64,000 bases of DNA from Succinivibrio dextrinosolvens (GTDB taxonomy: Bacteria > Pseudomonadota > Gammaproteobacteria > Enterobacterales > Succinivibrionaceae), in assembly GCF_900116345.1 (NCBI RefSeq), contig NZ_FPAH01000008.1, positions 1 through 64,000 on the forward strand, in the 5' to 3' direction. The position numbers and the translations under genes are program-made. The notes under the pieces are model-generated. The model was not told the origin of the DNA. It did no database searches and was given only the letters and a program-made list of their open reading frames with translations. Below, one piece after another: positions 55,901 to 63,676 of the stretch (its first letter is position 1; each line of letters begins with the position of its first letter).

Positions 55901-56912
55901 CATGATCTTCTCAATTGAGGATGAAAAGGGCAAGGTTATTAAAAAGGGCAGAAATTTTGATTCCATTGCCGCAAGTCTACAGGGACAGGTTAAGGATGTC
56001 TTAAGTAAATATGCATCAAAGTCAACTAAGGTTCAGAAACCACTTAATGAGTGGAACTTCGGTACTATCAAGACAACTGAGGTTACCTGTCAGAACGGTA
56101 TTGAGATTACTGCCTACCCAGCGCTTACCGATAAAGGACAGGGGGTTACCCTTGAGCTTTATGACAGTAAATACAAGCAGCAGAAAGCTATGTGGGCAGG
56201 GCAGAGAAAGCTGTTGTCTTTAGGCTTAAAACAGCCTACTGCATATCTTGAGCAGCATCTTCCTAACAAGTCAAAGCTTTCAATGTACTATCAGCCTTTA
56301 GGAACGGTTAAGGATCTTATAAATGATCTGATGCTTGCTGCTATCGACATGATTATGGTGGAGAATGGAGCTCCTGTTTATGATGAGGAGAACTTTAAAA
56401 GGCTTTTAGAGAAAGTTCGCGGTGATCTTAATGATACAGCCTTAAAGCTGTGTTCAACTGTTGAGAAGATCCTGCTGAAGGCTCATGAGCTCAAAAGAAA
56501 GCTCAAAGGTCAGCTCAATCTCGCTGTAGCCTACAGCTACAAGGATATGGCCGCTCAGCTTGATTCTCTTGTATACAAGGGATTTTTAAGTTCCACCAAG
56601 GTAGAGTATCTTGAGCAGATACCTAGATATCTTGATGCTATGCTCTATCGAATTGAGAAGGTGCACCGTGATGTTAACCGTGATCTTGTCCATACCAGAA
56701 AGATCGAGGAGGTTAATACACTGTATAAGAACACTCTGTCCCGATACAAATACACGGCGATACCGGATGATCTCATAAATGTGAAATGGCTGATTGAGGA
56801 GCTAAGAGTTTCCTACTTTGCTCAGCAGCTTGGAGTAAGGGTAAGTATTTCTGATAAGCGTATTGCTAATGAGCTTAAACGTATTTTAGAGGAATATCCC
56901 GAACATGGTTAA
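52950..56912 (+). CDS. hrpA: DEAH-box RNA helicase HrpA
   Basis: A 1320-residue helicase of the HrpA type, which in E. coli resolves stalled ribosomes and acts in mRNA processing. Motifs: GETGSGKTTQ at 101-110 (Walker A), IIIDEAHERS with DEAH at 198-201, ITSATINTKRF, and QRKGRCGRVSEG (motif VI). OB-fold and the long C-terminal DUF3418 region follow. Length matches E. coli HrpA (1300). It begins two bases after nhaP2, so the two form an operon. Confidence 0.96.
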   Translation: MANNKEQEKFISDVKSRFPSLTFRHRHLISRELNKLSSCPDDKAIELQISISEKLEEYLTFFKDRETHVPQLTYDENLPVSQKREEIIEAIKSNQVVIIAGETGSGKTTQIPKMCLEAGLGRFGFIGHTQPRRIAARAVSTRIASELGEELGQSVGYKVRFNDVTSDNSYIKLMTDGILLAETAHDRKLLNYDCIIIDEAHERSLNIDFLLGYLKKLLKVRSDLKLIITSATINTKRFSEHFDNAPIIEVSGRTYPVEVVYRPLGESEDSDADDEVETDEKDLRNGILNAIKFLFKEYGREDILVFLPGEREIMDIAKFLSKAHLPNTEILPLYARLATSDQNKIFAPHSTVRVVLATNVAETSLTVPGIKYVIDPGTARISRYSPRTKVQSLPIEKISKASADQRKGRCGRVSEGVCVRLYSKEDFELRQDFTDPEILRTNLASVILQMVSLRLGNITVFPFIDPPSGKQITDGIRLLEEVGAINESRGLSTDELRLTKIGTDLSKIPCDPRLSRMLVEAHKEGALAEVLVIVSAMAVMDPRERPVDRQEQSRQQHARFDDEKSDFLAYLNLYHYICKCQKEMSNSQLRKKLKSEFISYLRVREWFDLLRQLRASCQMLKYKLNEEPAGYDAVHRSILSGLLSQVGHYDDNDKGLYLGARGIKFVIHPSSVFNKKKPKWICAGELNETSRLFARTVAAIDPLWVETIGRHLVKKNYAEPHWSKSKGSVVANLTISLYGLPVVQGRKVLYTSIDPKLCRELFIRDGLVGGDIECNHAFFRHNLEVIDEVEHVEDKLRRRDLLVDSSVLEEFYDKKLPEDILTQRHFDKWWQQKRKSDPEYLNFSIDLVSKDAFNEVEEHDFPEFWHYDSFKLPLSYIFDPTSKDDGVTVHIPLAIVNRINSREFAYQIPGLRLEFLTSLIKSLPKRLRKNLIPAPNYAKALAESIGGPSKDDLYVKAAKELTRMGGEIVTCDDFDKTLIEKHLFMIFSIEDEKGKVIKKGRNFDSIAASLQGQVKDVLSKYASKSTKVQKPLNEWNFGTIKTTEVTCQNGIEITAYPALTDKGQGVTLELYDSKYKQQKAMWAGQRKLLSLGLKQPTAYLEQHLPNKSKLSMYYQPLGTVKDLINDLMLAAIDMIMVENGAPVYDEENFKRLLEKVRGDLNDTALKLCSTVEKILLKAHELKRKLKGQLNLAVAYSYKDMAAQLDSLVYKGFLSSTKVEYLEQIPRYLDAMLYRIEKVHRDVNRDLVHTRKIEEVNTLYKNTLSRYKYTAIPDDLINVKWLIEELRVSYFAQQLGVRVSISDKRIANELKRILEEYPEHG

Positions 56913-57018
56913 AAATCTGCCTATTCAATTGAGCAGATAAGCTAAATTAGGATAGAATTCAGAACGGTTATTGGATTCTCAAAAAAAGAATCCTTCTCAT
57001 AAGGAAAATGGAAGAAAA

Positions 57019-58095
57019 ATGGAAGACTTAATTATTATTCTTGGGCTTTTGGCTGTAATTGCAGTCTTATTGAATCAGTTTAACTACAGACTTGCTCTGC
57101 GCATGTTTCCTGACACTGTCAAGGTTACCAGATGGCAGGGGCTTTTAGGCTGGTACGGTTGGGTTAATCTGTTTGTTGCTCTTCCTTTTTTATGGGATGG
57201 AGATTTCTCTCAGGGCATGTATCCTCTGATTATTGGTCTTGTTCCTGCAGCCATATCAATTTTTACTGTTTTAAAGTTTAACGATGCCAGAAACGTTGAG
57301 CTGCGTCGTGACTCAAAGGTTACATTTAACGATAACGGTCAGATTCTTGAGCCTTGCAATGATGTTTACGGCTTTCTTCACAACTATTCACAGCGCATGA
57401 AGGCAATCGGTCCAAAGTTTTTCTTCAAGGAAATCTTTGCCAGAGAAAAGTCCAATAAGGTTTTAGCTGATGGTCTACTTGAGAATACCCCAGAGGTGAC
57501 TGTTGACACCTTAAAGTCTCTGCCTTGGGTTATTGATGGGGCTGTAGAGGTAAAAGCTCAGTTTATCTTCCTGCTTGAGTACATGACTACTCGATATGAC
57601 AACAAGAAGCTCTACGAGAACCTTAAGGTTTTCTGTGAGAATTCAATGGCTGTAGCCAGACTGCTTGAGATTAGGTTTAATGAGATTCCATATAATATTG
57701 CCAAGTTTATTGCCTCAGCGGATCTGACTGTTTCTCTTTTGGAAAAGAAAGCTTCAGCCTATTCAATCTCTGTTGAAGGTCAGACTTTTGATGATACGGA
57801 GAAGGTTATTTATGTAAGCACCTCTCCAATGTATAAAATCAATCAGAATTTAAGTTCTGTATTCAGAGCTATTGCTGCAAAATTCAGCAAATGGACTTCA
57901 AAGAATGAAGGTACAGTTATTCTGACCTCTAAGAAGATTATTGTAAAAACACCTTATCAGAAGACTGAATTTCCGATCTCTGACGCTGTTTTTTCCTTCG
58001 GAGATGACATTTCTTTTGATAATTCTAATTATTTTTGTGTGTTAGATATTAATTTTTTCAGATTTGTGATGTTAAATCTTAATAAAACACTATAG
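57019..58095 (+). CDS. Hypothetical membrane protein, first of zinc-knuckle cluster
   Basis: I do not recognise it. The start is set at MEDLIIILGLL, with GGAAG five bases upstream; a TTG 16 codons earlier is possible. Three membrane helices (about residues 3-19, 42-60 and 67-87) precede a large cytoplasmic-looking part with helical and strand segments (KVIYVSTSPMYKINQNLSSV). It shares no cysteine motif with the next two genes but is 38 bases upstream of the first, so it probably belongs to the same operon. Confidence 0.6.
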   Translation: MEDLIIILGLLAVIAVLLNQFNYRLALRMFPDTVKVTRWQGLLGWYGWVNLFVALPFLWDGDFSQGMYPLIIGLVPAAISIFTVLKFNDARNVELRRDSKVTFNDNGQILEPCNDVYGFLHNYSQRMKAIGPKFFFKEIFAREKSNKVLADGLLENTPEVTVDTLKSLPWVIDGAVEVKAQFIFLLEYMTTRYDNKKLYENLKVFCENSMAVARLLEIRFNEIPYNIAKFIASADLTVSLLEKKASAYSISVEGQTFDDTEKVIYVSTSPMYKINQNLSSVFRAIAAKFSKWTSKNEGTVILTSKKIIVKTPYQKTEFPISDAVFSFGDDISFDNSNYFCVLDINFFRFVMLNLNKTL

Positions 58096-58133
58096 TTGAT
58101 ATAGTAGTTAACTATTTATTAAGATTTAAACGG

Positions 58134-59852
58134 ATGCAGCCAGAAAATAATAATCCTGATAAAAAGGAAAACAAAGCCAAAGCTACTCCCGAACACAAGT
58201 CTTCACCGGCAGCCTCTGCAGCTCCCGCTACAGAAGTTATAGCAGATGGAAGCAAGGCACGAGAAGCTGCGGCTTTAGAGGTAAAGAATGTAGATTTTGC
58301 AAGAAAGCTGAATTCCATTGTTTCAGCAATTTTTTCTCGCTGCGGTGTTCCTATTGCCGATTTTACTGTATCCGAACCTCTCTCTTTCTTCGCTAAAGTC
58401 AATTACAACCTTACCTGGAACTTCAAGTGCCGTGCCTCTGATAAGCCAGCAGGCAAGATCAGTGATGAAACTCATGTGCTCTCTCAAACTGGTCTGGATG
58501 AATTTACCCAGAAGAATTCCAAGGAGCTTGAAAAGGAAAGTGATATTACCAAAGCCTATATAAAACGTCTGGCTGAGGCTAAATTCACTGAACTTACTGC
58601 TCTTGCCGGTCAGATTATGGCTTTTAACCGTATTTCTGCCATAGGTCGAGCCCGCTGTAAGAAGTGCCATGGCAGTAAAAAAGCCATGTGCGAAATCTGT
58701 AATGGAAAAGGTGTAATTACCTGTCCGTCCTGTCAGGGGCTCTCCGACAGCTGCTCCATGTGTAACGGAACCGGCTTTATCAACTGTGACAACTGTAATG
58801 GTACGGGAAAGGTAACCTGTCGTGACTGTAAGGGCATGGGTGAACTGATTGTTGAACGTGAGATTATCTATGATTCTGAGAGTTTCAAAGATATAGAAAT
58901 ATCACTAAGCGTTCCAGGCTCAGACAAGACAATCACCAGTTTTTCAAAAGAGGATGAGAAGATCATCTTAGAGGCTGCAAACTTCGATGATCAGTCTTTA
59001 GGTACTGAAATGCCTCACGGCTACAAAGCCACATTCCTTGGATATGCACCATGCTTTGCGGTGAGAGTAAATCTTCGAGGTGAAACTACTCCATTTGATT
59101 TCATTCTCTGCGGCAAGTCTTTAAAACCAATCTGCAAACCTCCGCTTTTGGATGTTGTCTTCAAGGAAGAGTCCAATATTCTTTCTTCAACCCTGAATAT
59201 CGGATCAGATGATGTTGATGAAAAGATTGTTTGTGTTAAGGCTCTTGCCGGAAAGGCAATTTTAGCCAAGACCATTCGCTCAATTGAGAATTACGAGCTC
59301 GACATTATCAAGAAGGAAGCTGCAAAACAGGGCGTTACTGTAGAATCAATTATCTGGGAGAACAAGAACGACCTAAACAACAAGGCCAAGCTGATTAAGT
59401 CCACCGTAAGGGAACAGCTTATAGACAATGTGTCTCTGGAGCTTATGACTAATGCACAGGGCTTTATCTCAAAGGAGTTCTCAAGATATTTTGCCAAGAA
59501 TCTGATTGATTTTGTGCCGCTGCTGATGATGCTTAATCCTAATACTAAAACAGTGTGGACTGCGGTGTCTCTTGCGGTGTGGCTGGTTAATTCTCTTGCG
59601 GTCTACTTTGTGCCAACCATTGCCTGTATTTTCCTGTGTATCGGACTGTCGATCGCGGTATGTGCCTTTACCTCAATTACTTTGACCAAGAACTGGACTT
59701 ACTATTCGGCGGTAAGTTCTCTTAGAATCAGACATAAATTACGAAAGGTTCCAAATCTCACCTCCGAGGCTATTCATTCTGTTCGACTGCTTTTTGGAAC
59801 GATACTTATAAACGTGGTACTTTTTGTCCTCTATAACTATCGCGGCTGGTAG
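58134..59852 (+). CDS. Membrane protein with DnaJ-type zinc knuckles, 572 aa
   Basis: A polar Ala/Lys-rich N-terminus, then a helical region, then six CxxCxGxG-like knuckles at residues 175-236 (CKKCHGSK, CEICNGKG, CPSCQGLS, CSMCNGTG, CDNCNGTG, CRDCKGMG). There is no J domain. A mixed alpha/beta part follows (about 240-440), then C-terminal membrane helices (ACIFLCIGLSIAVCAFTSI and TILINVVLFVLYNY). DnaJ-type knuckles bind zinc and unfolded chains, so a membrane-bound chaperone or assembly role is possible but unproven. It is 17 bases before its paralogue. Confidence 0.75.
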   Translation: MQPENNNPDKKENKAKATPEHKSSPAASAAPATEVIADGSKAREAAALEVKNVDFARKLNSIVSAIFSRCGVPIADFTVSEPLSFFAKVNYNLTWNFKCRASDKPAGKISDETHVLSQTGLDEFTQKNSKELEKESDITKAYIKRLAEAKFTELTALAGQIMAFNRISAIGRARCKKCHGSKKAMCEICNGKGVITCPSCQGLSDSCSMCNGTGFINCDNCNGTGKVTCRDCKGMGELIVEREIIYDSESFKDIEISLSVPGSDKTITSFSKEDEKIILEAANFDDQSLGTEMPHGYKATFLGYAPCFAVRVNLRGETTPFDFILCGKSLKPICKPPLLDVVFKEESNILSSTLNIGSDDVDEKIVCVKALAGKAILAKTIRSIENYELDIIKKEAAKQGVTVESIIWENKNDLNNKAKLIKSTVREQLIDNVSLELMTNAQGFISKEFSRYFAKNLIDFVPLLMMLNPNTKTVWTAVSLAVWLVNSLAVYFVPTIACIFLCIGLSIAVCAFTSITLTKNWTYYSAVSSLRIRHKLRKVPNLTSEAIHSVRLLFGTILINVVLFVLYNYRGW

Positions 59853-59869
59853 CCCTGGAGCAGTGGCAG

Positions 59870-61414
59870 ATGCATGAGAATATAATTGAAGTCATTACAA
59901 AGCTGCTTCAGAGTGTGGATGTCCCGCCTGATAAAGTCAATTACGGTGAGTCACGAACTGCAGAGGTTAAACTGACTTTCAGCGTTAACTGGTTCTTTGA
60001 GGTTAACGTCAAGGATACCATCATAAACTCTGTTATGTCTTCAGATACAATGCTCAGTGAGGATGCCTTAAATGACTTTCAGAAAAGTAACACTGATGCG
60101 CTTTTAAAGGATGCCAACCTTAAAAGACCTTTCTGTACTGGTCTTGAGAACAAGTCTGCAGCAGAGATCTTCAAGATCTGCAACAAGGTAAACCGAATCT
60201 CAGCAAGACACGCCAAGGGAGACTGTACATGTCCGTCCTGTAAGGGAACCAAAAAGGTTAACTGTCCTAACTGCTCAGGTTATGGAATGATCCTCTGTCC
60301 GTCATGTCAGGGAAGAGAAGGTGGATGTACCAGATGTAATAAAACTGGCTATATTGTCTGTCCAACCTGTAACAATCTGCAGAAGATTGTTTGTCAGAAC
60401 TGTAAAGGAAAGGGCAGAATCATGGTTGACAGAATGGTCTGTCTTTTGGCGAGAAATTTTCCTGTCATTGATGTTGAAGTCAAGAATATGGAGAATGTCT
60501 TTGCGGTACCAAACTGTCACGTAGACTATGCCTGCTATTTTGAGCTACTTAAAAAACTGCCTTTTCAGATTTATGATGCTGAGTTCAAAGAAAGCGGTGT
60601 GTTTCTTATCACCTATATCGCCGAAACCAGAATGGATTATGTGTCCTTTGATATTTCTCAGGTTCCAAAATCCTTCTCATTTAATACCTGTGGCGATGAT
60701 TTTACGCCTATTAATATTCCACCTGTATTAGAGAGTATTTACAGTGAGATGAAAATGAAGCTCTCTGATGCAGCCATTGGCAATACTCTCACAGATATTG
60801 AAACCAAGATTGAACTGTTCAAAACTCTGTGTCAGAACAGATTTTTCTACGGACTTCTGTGCTCCTTTGAATTTTACTTTGATTTAGTAACTCGTAAGCT
60901 TCAGAATGAAGTAGTAAAAACAGATAATTACACTTCAAAAATCTTTACCATGAGGGAAAAGCTGCAGAGTCTTCTTGCTTACCGTAAAGAGCAGCTTGCA
61001 GACGAGCTAAGCAAAAAGCTTTTAATGTCAACCAACAACCTGATGAAGGAGAATTTCTCCAAGGAAATATGTCTTTCCTTAGTTGAATATATAAGTAATC
61101 TTAAGTTTAGAGAGCATTCTGGACGACACTACTGGGATATGGCTACATCCTTTATCTGGGTTATCACGTTCATGCTGAATTTCTTTCTTCACAGTCCTGT
61201 AAATCTGATTGCCTGTATTCTCTTTGGTCTTGTTGCTTCTTTCCTGGTTGCCTACTTCGGAACTAAAACTCTCAAGTTCTATGAAGTGATGCTTGCCTCA
61301 AAGACATTTGAGAATATAACCAAGTTCATTGATTTCAATTATGATTTGTCCCGAGCGCTCGCCTTGTTATCCGGAACGTTGATTATAGAGATTATTACGT
61401 TTATTGTAAGCTGA
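59870..61414 (+). CDS. Membrane protein with DnaJ-type zinc knuckles, 514 aa
   Basis: A paralogue of the preceding gene with the same plan: N-terminal alpha/beta part (VNYGESRTAEVKLTFSVNWF, similar to VNYNLTWNFK in its neighbour), six CxxC knuckles at residues 121-182 (CPSCKGTK, CPNCSGYG, CPSCQGRE, CTRCNKTG, CPTCNNLQ, CQNCKGKG), a central domain, and C-terminal membrane helices (FIWVITFMLNFFLH, NLIACILFGLVASFLVAYFG, ALLSGTLIIEIITFIV). CTGGAG lies about 10 bases before the ATG. It is the last gene before a bidirectional terminator. Function unknown. Confidence 0.75.
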   Translation: MHENIIEVITKLLQSVDVPPDKVNYGESRTAEVKLTFSVNWFFEVNVKDTIINSVMSSDTMLSEDALNDFQKSNTDALLKDANLKRPFCTGLENKSAAEIFKICNKVNRISARHAKGDCTCPSCKGTKKVNCPNCSGYGMILCPSCQGREGGCTRCNKTGYIVCPTCNNLQKIVCQNCKGKGRIMVDRMVCLLARNFPVIDVEVKNMENVFAVPNCHVDYACYFELLKKLPFQIYDAEFKESGVFLITYIAETRMDYVSFDISQVPKSFSFNTCGDDFTPINIPPVLESIYSEMKMKLSDAAIGNTLTDIETKIELFKTLCQNRFFYGLLCSFEFYFDLVTRKLQNEVVKTDNYTSKIFTMREKLQSLLAYRKEQLADELSKKLLMSTNNLMKENFSKEICLSLVEYISNLKFREHSGRHYWDMATSFIWVITFMLNFFLHSPVNLIACILFGLVASFLVAYFGTKTLKFYEVMLASKTFENITKFIDFNYDLSRALALLSGTLIIEIITFIVS

Positions 61415-61471
61415 GTCGCTGTACCTGAATCGGTTCAAAAGTGTAGATTGTCATGTAATTTGTTTAGGCAT

Positions 61472-61504
61472 AAAAAAACTCATTCACCAGGAATGAGTTT
61501 TTTT
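61472..61504. terminator. Bidirectional terminator
   Basis: Symmetrical hairpin: seven A residues and CTCATTC pair with GAATGAG and seven T residues around ACCAG. It serves the zinc-knuckle cluster on the plus strand and the HPr-like gene on the minus strand. Confidence 0.92.
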
Positions 61505-61522
61505 CTAAATTTCTGAATCTGA

Positions 61523-61783
61523 TTACAGATATTCTTCGAAGGCTCTTCTTACTGCAACAACTGCTTCTTTTTCGTCTTCACCTTCAACGTGAATATAGAT
61601 TTCGTCATCAAAACGAATACCTAAACCTAAAAGACCAAAGATACCGCCTTTAAGATCAATCTGGCGATCCTGATAAATTAAGGTAATCTTTGACTTGTAT
61701 CCACTGATAGCTTTAATAATTGCACCTGCTGGACGAGCATGTACGCCATCACGATCTTTGATTTTGTAAACAATTTTTTCCAT
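61523..61783 (-). CDS. HPr-like phosphocarrier protein
   Basis: An 86-residue HPr-fold protein. The phosphorylatable His lies in RDGVHARPAG (the His15 site), so it could take phosphate from enzyme I. The regulatory Ser46 region, usually KSIMGVMSLG, reads KGGIFGLLGLG, without the Ser. No ptsI or crr gene is nearby; it is followed upstream by ihfA on the same strand. It may be the main HPr or an NPr-like paralogue acting in regulation. Confidence 0.88.
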   Translation of the reverse strand: MEKIVYKIKDRDGVHARPAGAIIKAISGYKSKITLIYQDRQIDLKGGIFGLLGLGIRFDDEIYIHVEGEDEKEAVVAVRRAFEEYL

Positions 61784-61874
61784 ATCTAAAGAGATCCACG
61801 TAGAAAAGAAATATCCAATACCAATATATTATGCCATTATTTTTATTTAATTGTGTTTTTTCACCAAAAAAATA

Positions 61875-62165
61875 CTATTCACTTGGCATATCAATTCTGT
61901 TTCTTAGTTTTTGTCCTGCTCTGAAGGTAGTAACGCGTCTTGAGGAGATGGTTACTTCTTTTCCTGTTTTTGGATTTCTTCCTGGACGGGCATTCTTAAC
62001 CTTTAATTCAAAGTTTCCGAATCCGGTTAGTTTTACGATTTCTCCTGACTCTAGAGTTGATGCTATCTGCTCAAAAAATGAATCAACAAATTCCTGTGCT
62101 GTAGTCTTAGGTAGACCTTGCTTAATTATAAGTCGGTCTGCAATATCTGCTCTAGTTAGCGCCAT
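61875..62165 (-). CDS. ihfA: Integration host factor subunit alpha
   Basis: DNA-bending nucleoid protein that works as a heterodimer with Ihf[33 protein letters not shown] with the intercalating Pro, and [17 protein letters not shown] match IhfA more closely than HU. The start is set at MALT (62165), where GAGGA is at normal spacing; an ATG three codons earlier is too close to it. The 96 residues are typical. Normally ihfA follows pheT; here it stands between an HPr-like gene and a long AT-rich gap. Confidence 0.9.
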   Translation of the reverse strand: MALTRADIADRLIIKQGLPKTTAQEFVDSFFEQIASTLESGEIVKLTGFGNFELKVKNARPGRNPKTGKEVTISSRRVTTFRAGQKLRNRIDMPSE

Positions 62166-62522
62166 TTTCACCATTCCTCGTACTTAAAAATCCTTAGAAA
62201 TTAGGGGTTAAGTACTAAAATTAATACTTACTGTTTGTAATATAATACAAAAATCAAAAAAAAATTAGTTATCCCTCCCATTTTTTTTATAAATTTTCAA
62301 ATATTTAGTAAAAAATTTTATCTCGCTAACATTTTTCTGAGAATTTTTATAAATTTACTGTAAAAATTTAATTTTACAAACTAGCTTTGAGGTAGAAGTG
62401 TATTAAATTTAAAGGATTTTTTTAGGAAAATATTTTCATAAATATATCTAATTGATAATTTTGGGCAAATCAAAACTTACATTAATAGTTTATGTGATTC
62501 TTAATTTAGGTCTTGACGGCTG
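62166..62522. other. Very AT-rich divergent region
   Basis: Long A and T runs between ihfA and usg, expected to be bent DNA and possibly an IHF or H-NS target; I found no defined site, RNA or ORF. Confidence 0.35.
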
Positions 62523-62531
62523 TGCTACAAT
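62523..62531 (+). promoter_or_regulatory. Extended -10 promoter of usg
   Basis: TGC-TACAAT, an extended -10 identical to that before icd, about 40 bases before the usg ATG. Confidence 0.45.
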
Positions 62532-62569
62532 TTTTTTAGTTAGTTGTTTTATGAAATTAGGAGCCAGAC

Positions 62570-63574
62570 ATGGCATTAAAGTTAGCTATTTACGGTTATG
62601 ATTCTGATATTGGAAAGCTGGTTATTGAAACCTTAGAAGAGCAGAAGATTCCTTTAGATGATGTTTTCCCATTATCTCCTTTTTCAGGAGAGTATGATGC
62701 CGTAAATATCTGTTCACAGAATTATTTTGTTCAGCCTATTGAAGAGTTTGATTTTGAAAAGGCTAATGTAGCACTGTTTTTAAGCACTCAGGATGAGAGT
62801 CAGCGCTGGATTTCAAAAGCTCAGAATGCAGGCTGTATTGTGGTAGACAACAGTCATCTTTTCAGCGGTGATGAGAAAACAACACTGGTTGTGCCAGAGA
62901 TTAATCCTTTTGACATCAAAAAGGCAATTGAGTCACGTCTGGTTATTCCTGCGCTGGCTCCATCAGTACAGATCTGTCTTGCATTAGGTGCTCTGCATGA
63001 CGAGTTTGGCGTTACAAGAGCTGTGGCAACCTCAATGGAGTCTGTATCAGAGGCCGGAAGATTAGGTACTGAGACCTTAGCCCATGAGACAACCTTACTC
63101 TTAAACGGTATGAACGGTGATCACCAGGGCTTCTCAGCTCAGGTTGCCTTTAATCTGCATACAATTACCGGTACTGTTGAAGACAATGGCTATACCGATC
63201 ATGAGCAGACTGTAAAATCTGAAGTTTCAAGAATACTGGGTAAATTTGAAAGAGGCTTTGATATAACTACCGTTCAGGTTCCTGTATTCTATGGACACAC
63301 TATCAGTGTAAATGCCGATCTTGAAGAGTCTGTTAATGTTGAGAATGTTACAGAGGCCTTTAAGAAATCTGCATATGTTACTGTAAAGGATAATGATGAG
63401 AATCTGACACCAGTTGAGGACGTTATCAACGAGAGAACTGTTCTTGTAAGCAGAATTCGTCAGAATATCAAGGGAAGCAAGAATGTAAGTTTTGTTTGTC
63501 TGATGGACAATACAAGACGTGGCGAAGCAATTTCCTGTGTTGAAATTGTAAAATTAATTGCACAAAATATATAG
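62570..63574 (+). CDS. usg: USG-1 protein, aspartate-semialdehyde dehydrogenase homologue
   Basis: A paralogue of aspartate-semialdehyde dehydrogenase of unknown function, conserved in gammaproteobacteria. The fold is recognisable (LAIYGYDSDIGKLVIETL, CIVVDNSHLFS, LVVPEINPFDI, PVFYGHTISVNADLEE), but the catalytic Cys region (NCTT-like in the true enzyme) reads ALAPSVQICLALG, without the Cys at the expected place; E. coli Usg also lacks it. It therefore probably has no dehydrogenase activity. At 334 residues it is typical. The next gene is fimV-like, as in the usual usg-fimV order. Confidence 0.9.
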   Translation: MALKLAIYGYDSDIGKLVIETLEEQKIPLDDVFPLSPFSGEYDAVNICSQNYFVQPIEEFDFEKANVALFLSTQDESQRWISKAQNAGCIVVDNSHLFSGDEKTTLVVPEINPFDIKKAIESRLVIPALAPSVQICLALGALHDEFGVTRAVATSMESVSEAGRLGTETLAHETTLLLNGMNGDHQGFSAQVAFNLHTITGTVEDNGYTDHEQTVKSEVSRILGKFERGFDITTVQVPVFYGHTISVNADLEESVNVENVTEAFKKSAYVTVKDNDENLTPVEDVINERTVLVSRIRQNIKGSKNVSFVCLMDNTRRGEAISCVEIVKLIAQNI

Positions 63575-63609
63575 CCTTGCACACTTTATGCATTTTCATT
63601 AGAAAAATT

Positions 63610-63643
63610 GGGATCTCGCTAGATTTTTGACGATCCCGTTTTT
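63610..63643 (+). terminator. Terminator of usg
   Basis: GGGATC (63610-63615) pairs with GATCCC (63632-63637), with outer A/T pairing, followed by GTTTTTA. It lies 36 bases past the usg stop. Confidence 0.6.
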
Positions 63644-63676
63644 AGATACAATAATGCATAGAAATAGGGGAGTCGT

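Noticed and set aside
56915-56938. ATCTGC/GCAGAT hairpin after hrpA as terminator
   Set aside because: A 6-bp stem with a 12-base loop and no T-run; transcription may well continue into the 57019 gene.
58134-61414. The two zinc-knuckle proteins as DnaJ chaperones
   Set aside because: There is no J domain (no HPD motif) and both have C-terminal membrane helices, unlike DnaJ.
62570-63574. usg gene as a functional aspartate-semialdehyde dehydrogenase
   Set aside because: The catalytic Cys is missing at the expected position and the neighbour is fimV-like, which is the usg context.
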